Origin: Betaproteobacteria bacterium
GTDB lineage: Bacteria > Pseudomonadota > Gammaproteobacteria > Tethybacterales > Tethybacteraceae
Length of the DNA stretch: 5,617 bases
Direction of reading: 5' to 3'
Assembly: GCA_026710225.1 (NCBI GenBank)
Contig: JAPORI010000256.1
Location: forward strand, 1-5,617
Shown here piece after piece: positions 1-5,275 of the stretch. The position numbers and the translations under genes are program-made. The notes beneath the pieces are model-generated. The model was not told the origin of the DNA and searched no databases. It was given only the letters and a program-made list of their open reading frames with translations. Position 1 is the stretch's first letter. Each line of letters begins with the position of its first letter.

Positions 1-11
1 CCGGGAGACAT
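1..11 (-). CDS. Probable start of a further operon gene (partial, 3 codons visible)
   Basis: The stop codon of the ankyrin gene (TGA, 13-11) overlaps an ATG at 11-9 in the TGATG arrangement typical of coupled genes. A second in-frame ATG lies at 14-12, giving an ATGA overlap. A GAGG motif at 20-17 sits 5 nt before the ATG at 11, which makes that start the better choice. Only Met-Ser-Pro can be read before the window ends, so nothing can be said about the product. The call rests on the overlap, the Shine-Dalgarno-like motif and the tight operon upstream. It could be chance, because the motif also lies in the codons for the last residues of the ankyrin protein. Confidence 0.4.
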
Positions 12-631
12 CATTTCCTCAGGTAGTCAATCGGTATTCTGCCGCTTTTGTCGGCAGCGACAACATTAGCGCCGGCCTCGATCAGTATCTCGATCGTGTC
101 CGGATCCGAATTGTTGATGTATGCCAGATGCAAGGGTGTGAAGCCTTCATGGTTGCGGCTGTTGAGATCGGCGCCAGCATCAATTAGCGTCTCGAGCGTT
201 TCCGGTTCTGCATTGGCGAAAATCAGCCAGTGCAGCGGCGTCAAGCCAACCTCATCGCGGCTGTTGACCTTGGCACCGGCAGCAAGCAGAACCGCAATGG
301 CTGCTCTGGCGTTGTGCCGGGCCGCCCAGTTCAGCGGCGTGAAGCCTTGCGGGGTGCGGCTGTTGACCTTGGCGCCGGCGTTGATCAGGGCTGCAATTAC
401 CTTTGGCGGTGAATTGACTGCTATATGCAGTGGTGTCATCCCCAGCAGGTTGCGGCCGTTGACGTTTTTATCTCTTTTGATGCAGCGGATAGCCTCCTCA
501 ACATCGGCCTGGGCGAAGAATGTCTCCGAAGTCAAGTCGCAGCCGTAGACGGCAGCGGGCATGGCCGGCATCAGCAAGCTGCCGATGAGGGCGATTTTTT
601 TCACCCATTGCCGATTGCAAAGCGTAATCAT
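11..631 (-). CDS. Exported ankyrin-repeat protein
   Basis: This 206-residue protein begins with an export signal: basic residues (R7, K11, K12), a hydrophobic stretch at about 13-27, then V28-Y29-G30 before C31. This could be a signal peptidase I site or an imperfect lipobox. After it come a degenerate capping repeat (about 35-62), four ankyrin repeats with the TPLH/TPLN hallmark (T66, T98, T131, T165) and a truncated last repeat (about 197-206). The GA-x-VN-SR turn recurs at 32-34-residue steps. Ankyrin repeats bind other proteins and have no catalytic role of their own. The gene overlaps the mltB stop by 4 bp (ATGA), so it is probably translated by coupling and may act on or with MltB in the periplasm. 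A known parallel is AnkB of Pseudomonas aeruginosa, a periplasm-facing ankyrin protein needed for full KatB activity. C31 and C50 could form a disulfide, or C31 could be lipidated. The ankyrin fold is certain; the partner is inference. Confidence 0.9.
   Translation of the reverse strand: MITLCNRQWVKKIALIGSLLMPAMPAAVYGCDLTSETFFAQADVEEAIRCIKRDKNVNGRNLLGMTPLHIAVNSPPKVIAALINAGAKVNSRTPQGFTPLNWAARHNARAAIAVLLAAGAKVNSRDEVGLTPLHWLIFANAEPETLETLIDAGADLNSRNHEGFTPLHLAYINNSDPDTIEILIEAGANVVAADKSGRIPIDYLRK
17..20 (-). promoter_or_regulatory. Shine-Dalgarno-like GAGG before the putative downstream gene
   Basis: On the minus strand GAGG is followed by AAATG and then ATG at 11. The 5-nt spacing favours the second of two tandem in-frame ATG codons as the start. 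It is the clearest ribosome-binding-site-like motif at any gene junction in this window; the others have weak or no purine-rich leaders. Confidence 0.4.
156..462 (-). repeat. DNA-level ankyrin repeat units of 96, 99 and 102 bp
   Basis: The + strand motif cggctgttga starts at 156, 258 and 357, and recurs with one change (cggccgttga) at 453. This gives units of 102, 99 and 96 bp, or 34, 33 and 32 codons. The copies at 258-279 and 357-378 match over 22 bases with one mismatch, while the rest of each unit has diverged. The conserved core encodes the turn between ankyrin repeats (Ala-Gly-Ala-Lys-Val-Asn-Ser-Arg). This suggests internal duplication followed by divergence, within coding sequence. 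Confidence 0.75.
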
Positions 632-1617
632 TTGAGTCGGCTGGCGAATTCGTCGGCAAGATCGAGCACTGCCATCGCGTATTTGTTGCTGCGGTTGTAG
701 CGGGTCAGGACGTAGTAGTTGCCAGTGCCAGCCCGGTATTCATCCTCTTGATCCTCTTCAACCAGATCAACCAAGGTCATCAGACCCTGGTAGGGAAGAT
801 CGGAGCCGAAGTTGATAATTATCCCGGCGGCGGCAAAGGCATTTTGATCATGCTCGGGGATGATGTCTTCGCCGAGCAGCCGCTCGGGAGTTGCCCCAGA
901 TTGCAGGCTCACCTTGAATGCCACCGGAGTCTTGCGTGCCCAGCCGTGCTGCTTGAGGAAGTTGGCAACCGAGCCGATTGCATCGGCGGCAGAAAACAGA
1001 TCGACGGTGCCGTCGCCGTCAAAATCTACCGCCCAGTTTCTCGCCGAGGTGGGAAGAAACTGCGGCATCCCGAATGCACCGGCGTATGATCCTTGCAAAT
1101 CGGCCGGGCTGATTTGCATTTCTCGGGCCAGCAGCAGCAGCTGCTCGAGTTCACCCAGAAAGAATTCGGCGCGGGGTGGATAATCAAAGCCTAAAGTGGC
1201 AAGTGATCTGAGCAGCAAGAAATCGCCCAGGTAACTTCCGTAGCGGGTTTCGATCCCGATGATCGCCGCGATGATTGTCCGCGGCACACCGTATTCGTCT
1301 TCGGCTCGGGCGAGCAGTCCGGAGTGGTCGCGCAAAAAGCGCATGCCGGCGCGGATTATCCGGCCGTTGATGTGCCGGTCGCGGTATTCGCTCCAGTACA
1401 CCGGCGGCCGGCCGCCGGCATCTGGCGGGCTGATGAGCTTTATTACCCGCTCATCCGGCTCCAGATCGGCAAACAACTTTTCAAGTTCGCCAGCATCGAA
1501 TCCGTGCTTGTCAGCCATCTGTCTTATGAACGGCTGCGCGCGCACCGCAAGCGGTTCGGCCGCCGATGCAAAGGTCAGCGCCAGCGCAGCCAGCCAGGCG
1601 AGGGCTTTTGACTTCAT
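628..1617 (-). CDS. mltB: Lytic murein transglycosylase B (GH103 family)
   Basis: This enzyme cleaves the MurNAc-GlcNAc bond of peptidoglycan in the periplasm without water, leaving 1,6-anhydroMurNAc ends. The 329-residue protein has a signal peptide (K2, K4, hydrophobic 5-17, likely cleavage in the Ala-Ser-Ala region near 19). I see no cysteine anywhere, so unlike the E. coli lipoprotein it should be soluble. The catalytic glutamate is E123 in GVPRTIIAAIIGIETRYG, matching E162 of E. coli Slt35/MltB. The SYAGAFGMPQFLPTS stretch (177-191) is the family glycan-binding motif. An EF-hand-like loop follows at 198-209 (D198, D200, D202), with Ser at the last position where E. coli has Asp. Near the C-terminus, NYYVLTRYNRSNKYAMAV (300-317) is the conserved family ending. 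The start lies 9 bp after the metZ stop with no clear Shine-Dalgarno, and its stop overlaps the ankyrin gene. The family is certain; the symbol could also be given as a generic mltB-like gene. Confidence 0.95.
   Translation of the reverse strand: MKSKALAWLAALALTFASAAEPLAVRAQPFIRQMADKHGFDAGELEKLFADLEPDERVIKLISPPDAGGRPPVYWSEYRDRHINGRIIRAGMRFLRDHSGLLARAEDEYGVPRTIIAAIIGIETRYGSYLGDFLLLRSLATLGFDYPPRAEFFLGELEQLLLLAREMQISPADLQGSYAGAFGMPQFLPTSARNWAVDFDGDGTVDLFSAADAIGSVANFLKQHGWARKTPVAFKVSLQSGATPERLLGEDIIPEHDQNAFAAAGIIINFGSDLPYQGLMTLVDLVEEDQEDEYRAGTGNYYVLTRYNRSNKYAMAVLDLADEFASRLK
1401..1418. repeat. Perfect 18-bp GC-only palindrome inside mltB
   Basis: The + strand reads ccggcggccggccgccgg, which equals its own reverse complement over all 18 bases. 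The symmetry ends at 1400/1419. It lies in mltB codons for about A67-G68-G69-R70-P71-P72, so the Gly and Pro codons account for much of it. It is a potential protein-binding or cruciform sequence. As RNA it has no loop, so it is not a terminator. Confidence 0.6.
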
Positions 1618-1626
1618 AGTGTCAGG

Positions 1627-2829
1627 TCAGGTGGCAGCCGCGTTCTGGCCGGCAGCCAGGATGCGTTCGAGATCCTCGCGCAAGTCGGCAGGATCTTCAA
1701 GGCCAGCCGAGATTCTGATCATCCCGTCGTCGATTCCGGCCTGTGCCCGCGCTTGGGCGTCGATCCGGGAATGAGTGGTTGAAGCCGGATGACAGATGGT
1801 TGCCTTGGCATCGCCGAAGTTGGCGGTGATCGAAAAGCGCTGGGTGGCGTTTATCGCCCTGAATGCGGCTGGCTGGCCGCCGGCGATTGAAAAGGAAACC
1901 AGCCCGCCGCCGGCAGTCTGCTGGCGGCGAGCCAGATCCAGCCGCCGGTAGCCGGGCGAGAACGGGTAGTTTACGCAGGTGACGGTCGGCTGTTCGGTCA
2001 GCCAGTGAGCCAGACTGTCGGCGGTTGCCGACATTGCCTGAATGCGAATTAGCAGCGTCTCCAGACTCTTGGCCAGCGTCCAGGCGTTGAACGGCGACAT
2101 CGCCGGACCGCCACAGCGCAGAAACGGGAAGACGCGTTCGCGCAGGATTTCCGATTTTCCGGTAAGTGCCCCGCCGAGCACGCGTCCCTGGCCGTCCAGA
2201 TACTTGGTTGCCGAGTACATCGCAATGTCCGCCCCCAACTCCAGCGGCTTCATCAAGGCCGGGGTGCAGATGCAGTTGTCAACCATTAGCAATGCCCCGG
2301 CCCGGTGAGCGATGTCGGCGATTGCCGCGATGTCGTAGACCTCCAGTTGCGGGTTGGAAGGAGATTCCAGAAACAGCAAGTCGGCCTTGCTGCCGGTGGC
2401 CTTTTTCCAGGAATCGGTTTCGCTGTCGGGCACGATCACCACCTCGACTCCGAACTTGGCGAAGTAGTTCTCCAGCAGATTGAAAGTCGCTCCGAACAAC
2501 TGGGAAGATGCCACCAGTCTGCTGCCGGCGCGGCATATGCCCATGATCGCGGCCATGATCGCAGCCATTCCCGAACAGGTCGCCAGACAGTCCTCGGCTT
2601 CGTCAAGGGCGGCCAGCCGCTGCTCGAACAGCCGGACGGTCGGGTTGGTAAAGCGCGAGTAGATGTTGCCTTCCTCTTCATTGGCAAAGCGGGCGGCAGC
2701 CTGCTCGGCACTGGCAAAGCGAAAGCTTGAAGTCAGAAAAAGCGGCTCGGACTGCTCGTTTTCAGCCGTATGGGTCTGACCGGCGCGCACCGCCCGGGTT
2801 GCGAAACTGCCGCTGGACTTGCTGGCCAT
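1627..2829 (-). CDS. metZ: O-succinylhomoserine sulfhydrylase
   Basis: This cytoplasmic PLP enzyme makes homocysteine directly from O-succinylhomoserine and sulfide, bypassing cystathionine in methionine synthesis. The 400-residue length fits the Cys/Met metabolism PLP family. Visible landmarks are the PLP phosphate-binding Y57-S58-R59 (YSRFTNPT), the SGMAAI stretch (86-91), D184 in VDNCICTP (contacts the PLP ring nitrogen), and K209 in SATKYLDGQGR (Schiff-base lysine). HPASTTH (347-353) and R372 in IRISAGLED (substrate carboxylate binding) follow. The VDNC-CTP and KYLDGQGR variants are typical of MetZ rather than MetB or MetC. The gene starts 3 bp after the purF stop, and purF-metZ is the order I recall from Pseudomonas and relatives, which supports the assignment. 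The start Met is followed by a usual TRAVRAG N-terminus. Use of O-acetylhomoserine instead of the succinyl ester cannot be excluded from sequence alone. Confidence 0.93.
   Translation of the reverse strand: MASKSSGSFATRAVRAGQTHTAENEQSEPLFLTSSFRFASAEQAAARFANEEEGNIYSRFTNPTVRLFEQRLAALDEAEDCLATCSGMAAIMAAIMGICRAGSRLVASSQLFGATFNLLENYFAKFGVEVVIVPDSETDSWKKATGSKADLLFLESPSNPQLEVYDIAAIADIAHRAGALLMVDNCICTPALMKPLELGADIAMYSATKYLDGQGRVLGGALTGKSEILRERVFPFLRCGGPAMSPFNAWTLAKSLETLLIRIQAMSATADSLAHWLTEQPTVTCVNYPFSPGYRRLDLARRQQTAGGGLVSFSIAGGQPAAFRAINATQRFSITANFGDAKATICHPASTTHSRIDAQARAQAGIDDGMIRISAGLEDPADLREDLERILAAGQNAAAT
2541..2564 (-). repeat. 12-bp tandem duplication inside metZ
   Basis: Two adjacent 12-bp units on the + strand, ccatgatcgcgg and ccatgatcgcag, differ by one base and are followed by a partial third unit (ccat). 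They encode the alternating Met-Ala-Ala-Ile run at about residues 88-96. The reading frame stays open and the protein keeps its family length, so this is either neutral slippage or codon coincidence in a conserved helix. Confidence 0.55.
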
Positions 2830-2832
2830 CTT

Positions 2833-4314
2833 TCAAGCCGCGGCGCGTGCTTTCGCCTGCTGCCGCTTCAGCAGGCGGGGTGCCGGGGCAGCCTTGCCGC
2901 CGATGTCGCCGGTTACGTAGTGGCCGTCGAAGCAGGATGCGTCAAAGCCGTCCATGGCGGCATCGCTTGATTCGCGCACTGCCTCTTGCAGGTCGGCAAG
3001 ATCCTGATAAGTAAGCGAATCGGCTCCGAGCAGGTCGGCAACTTGCTGGATGCTGCGGCCGTGGGCAATTAGTTCCGAGGTGGTTGGCATGTCAATGCCG
3101 TAGAAGTTCGGATGCAGCACCGGCGGGGCGGTGGATACGACATGGATTTCGGCGGCGCCGGCTTGGCGAGCGAGGGCGACGATCTCCCGGCAGGTGGTGC
3201 CGCGCACGATCGAATCGTCAACCAGAATTACCTTGCGACCTGCAAATTCCGATTCGATTACCGATAGTTTGCGGCGTACGGCGCTGCGGCGTCTGGACTG
3301 CGAGGAAAGTATGAAGCTGCGGCCGATGAACTTGTTGCGCACCAGGCCTTCACGATAGGGGATTCCAAGGGTGTGGGCGAATTCAAGCGCGGCATGACGG
3401 CTTGAATCGGGAACCGGAATAACCACATCCGCCTCGCATAGTTGCCGGTGCTTGCGCCGGGCGCGTTCAGCTAGCCTGCGCCCCATTGCCACCCGGGTCT
3501 GGTAGACGAGTGCCCCGTCCAGAATGCTGTCCGGACGTGCGAAATAGACGTACTCAATCAGGCACGGGCGCAGAAGGGCGGCTGGTGCGCACTGGCGAGA
3601 TTGAAACGATCCGTCTTCACCGAACAGGACTGCCTCGCCGGGCGCAAGTGAACGCTCGTGGGTGAAGCCCAGGCCGGTGATCGCAGCACTTTCGGAGGCG
3701 GCGATGCGGGCAGTGCTGCCGTCGGCACTTTTGCGCGAGCCAATGCACAGCGGCCTGATGCCGTTCGGATCCCGGAAAGCCAGCATCCCGCCGCCGACGA
3801 TCAGGGCGACGATTGCATAGGCACCGGGAAAGCGCTCGTGAAAGCGGCCGACTGCGGCAAACAGGCTTTCCGGGTCGGGTCGGGTTGCGCTCTTGAGTTC
3901 GTCAGCCAGCAGGTTGAGAGCAAGTTCGCTGTCGGAGTCCGAGTTGATGTGCCGGTTGCCCGGTTGCGAAAGTTGCTCGGTTAGCAGGGTGCGCTCGGGA
4001 AGGTTGCCGTTGTGGGCCAGGCAAATCCCGAACGGAGAGTTCACGTATAGCGGCTGGATCTCGGCCCCGCTGTCGGCGCGTCCGGAAGTCGTGTAGCGAA
4101 CGTGGCCGATGGCAAGGTTGCCGGCCAACTCATCTTGCTCGCCGGTGAGCTTCAGGGAATCGATCATGCCCAGTTGTTTGCGGTGGCTGAAGTGCTTGCC
4201 GTTCAAGGCGGCTACCCCGACTGCATCCTGACCGCGATGTTGCAGGTAGCGCAGTCCGTCAAGAGCGGCCAGCCCCGCCTGATCGCTTCCTGCGATGCCG
4301 ATTATCCCGCACAT
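2833..4314 (-). CDS. purF: Amidophosphoribosyltransferase
   Basis: PurF catalyses the first committed step of purine synthesis, making 5-phosphoribosylamine from PRPP and glutamine ammonia in the cytoplasm. The start at 4314 is fixed by chemistry: the protein must begin Met-Cys-Gly so that Cys2 becomes the N-terminal nucleophile after Met removal. The frame stays open 17 codons further up to 4365, but using that start would bury Cys2. The product is 493 residues, close to the 505 of E. coli. Glutaminase motifs are QHRGQD (25-30), HVRYTTSG (71-78), AHNGNL (100-105) and RDPNGIRPL (181-189). The phosphoribosyltransferase half carries YVYFARPDS (255-263), the flexible loop RNKFIGRSFI (326-335) and the PRPP loop VILVDDSIVRGTT (362-374, D366 and D367). 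There is no propeptide or Fe-S cluster, as in the enterobacterial type. The gene lies 19 bp after cvpA and 3 bp before metZ. No PurR-like operator is visible, so control probably acts further upstream. Confidence 0.97.
   Translation of the reverse strand: MCGIIGIAGSDQAGLAALDGLRYLQHRGQDAVGVAALNGKHFSHRKQLGMIDSLKLTGEQDELAGNLAIGHVRYTTSGRADSGAEIQPLYVNSPFGICLAHNGNLPERTLLTEQLSQPGNRHINSDSDSELALNLLADELKSATRPDPESLFAAVGRFHERFPGAYAIVALIVGGGMLAFRDPNGIRPLCIGSRKSADGSTARIAASESAAITGLGFTHERSLAPGEAVLFGEDGSFQSRQCAPAALLRPCLIEYVYFARPDSILDGALVYQTRVAMGRRLAERARRKHRQLCEADVVIPVPDSSRHAALEFAHTLGIPYREGLVRNKFIGRSFILSSQSRRRSAVRRKLSVIESEFAGRKVILVDDSIVRGTTCREIVALARQAGAAEIHVVSTAPPVLHPNFYGIDMPTTSELIAHGRSIQQVADLLGADSLTYQDLADLQEAVRESSDAAMDGFDASCFDGHYVTGDIGGKAAPAPRLLKRQQAKARAAA
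2854..2877 (-). other. Perfect 9-bp stem-loop in the last codons of purF
   Basis: In the mRNA sense the arms CGCCTGCTG (2877-2869) and CAGCAGGCG (2862-2854) enclose the 6-nt loop AAGCGG. The hairpin covers codons for residues 480-487 of PurF (R-L-L-K-R-Q-Q-A). It ends 18 nt before the purF stop codon and 24 nt before the metZ ATG. No U-run follows, so it is not an intrinsic terminator. It could slow ribosomes, affect purF-metZ coupling or mark an RNA processing or stability site, or it could follow from the Leu-Leu/Gln-Gln codon choice. Confidence 0.6.
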
Positions 4315-4333
4315 TTGTCCATTTTGAAAATCG

Positions 4334-5272
4334 CTAGCGGCTGTCCGACTGCAGTTGTTCCGCATCCGGAATCTGCTGCTTGAATCTTTCCAGATATTTG
4401 CTCAACTCCTCGTCTTCCTTGAGCAGGTTCTCGAGCGCCTTTTCATCCATGCTTTTCAATGCTTCCAGTTCTTCGGCAAGAATCTCCTCATCAGTCATGC
4501 GTCGTTGCCGCCGCCGATTTTGCCTTTCGGTTTCGGTTTCCTGATCAGGAGCTGCCTGCTCATTGTTGCGGCCGGCAATCGTGTCGGAGATTTTCTTGAG
4601 GGCTGTTGATTGTTCGATCATCTTGATGGCTTCGGCCTCGTCTTTTGGCAGCGGTGGTGGCGGCGTTTTCCTGCTGGCTTTGATGCCCTTTCCGATTGCG
4701 GGTGTCGGAATCGACAGAGCCGGCCGGTAAGTGTCCTTGTCGTATCTGAATGATTCGAGAAATTCCCTTATCGGTGCCGGTGCTGTTTCCGATTCCCCGA
4801 TCTTGTAGAGAGTCCAACCGCTGGCTTGCATGATCTTGGATGATTCGTAAAACTCTTTGTCAAGCGCATCCAGATGGGCGGCTGCCGCAGTGCCGGCCAG
4901 AATCAGCACTGCAATGCGCAAGAATCCATAGCATCCGCCGAGCAGGTTGTTTATGAATCCGAGTTTTACAGTCTTCAGAACTCTGACTACCGAACTTGCA
5001 ATCAGCCAGCCGGTCAGCCCGGCAAGAAATACGATCAGGGCTGGGGCGGCGAAGCCGGCCACCGGTTGTCCGATGCCCAGTTGCTCGAGCATCCCGACCA
5101 CCGGGTCGCCGCGAAAGAACGCAAACCAGATGCCGGCCAGAATGCTCAACTTGGTGAATACCATCGCGGTGAATCCGTGCACAGCCCCAAACCCGCACGA
5201 CACCAGAATCACCACCGCCACCAGTGCGTCAAAAGCACCGAAGTTGTTGAGAGAATCAATCACCGCCTGCAT
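4334..5272 (-). CDS. cvpA: CvpA family membrane protein with long C-terminal extension
   Basis: CvpA is an inner-membrane protein first linked to colicin V production and usually encoded just before purF; its molecular role is still poorly defined. The first 135 residues match the family, with four predicted membrane segments at about 14-34, 36-53, 74-97 and 108-131. They include the glycine-bearing FGAVHGF segment near 28-34 and GFINNLLGGCYGFLRI (105-120). The family is usually about 160-190 residues, but this protein has 312. The extra part holds a proline run (204-207), a basic patch (N252-RRRQRR-M259) and a strongly acidic, Leu-spaced helical stretch (about 260-300) that looks like an amphipathic helix or coiled coil. 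The start is 3 bp after the SPOR stop (TAG-AAG-ATG), with only a weak purine leader, so coupling is likely. The 3' half reads more AT-rich than purF. The CvpA call is firm; the tail's function is unknown. Confidence 0.9.
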   Translation of the reverse strand: MQAVIDSLNNFGAFDALVAVVILVSCGFGAVHGFTAMVFTKLSILAGIWFAFFRGDPVVGMLEQLGIGQPVAGFAAPALIVFLAGLTGWLIASSVVRVLKTVKLGFINNLLGGCYGFLRIAVLILAGTAAAAHLDALDKEFYESSKIMQASGWTLYKIGESETAPAPIREFLESFRYDKDTYRPALSIPTPAIGKGIKASRKTPPPPLPKDEAEAIKMIEQSTALKKISDTIAGRNNEQAAPDQETETERQNRRRQRRMTDEEILAEELEALKSMDEKALENLLKEDEELSKYLERFKQQIPDAEQLQSDSR

Positions 5273-5275
5273 CTT

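Noticed and set aside
48..548. Long open frame on the + strand opposite the ankyrin gene
   Set aside because: Its product is a low-complexity pattern (SGVKP, RLLTLAPA) that repeats only because it is antisense to the ankyrin repeats; no start signal and no family resemblance.
1645..1659. Small hairpin (ctggc, 5-nt loop, gccag) near the metZ end
   Set aside because: Only 5 bp of stem inside coding sequence; expected by chance at this base composition.
1259..1774. Long open frame on the + strand across the mltB start and metZ end
   Set aside because: It is Ser/Ala/Arg-rich with no domain, and lies opposite two well-supported genes whose frames are conserved; explained by GC-rich antisense coding.
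2854..2877. Intrinsic terminator after purF
   Set aside because: The hairpin is real, but it lies inside purF codons and is followed by AAAGCACG rather than a U-run.
4315..4365. N-terminal extension of PurF by 17 residues
   Set aside because: PurF needs Cys at position 2 for its glutaminase activity, so the start must be the ATG at 4314; the extension also overlaps the end of cvpA.
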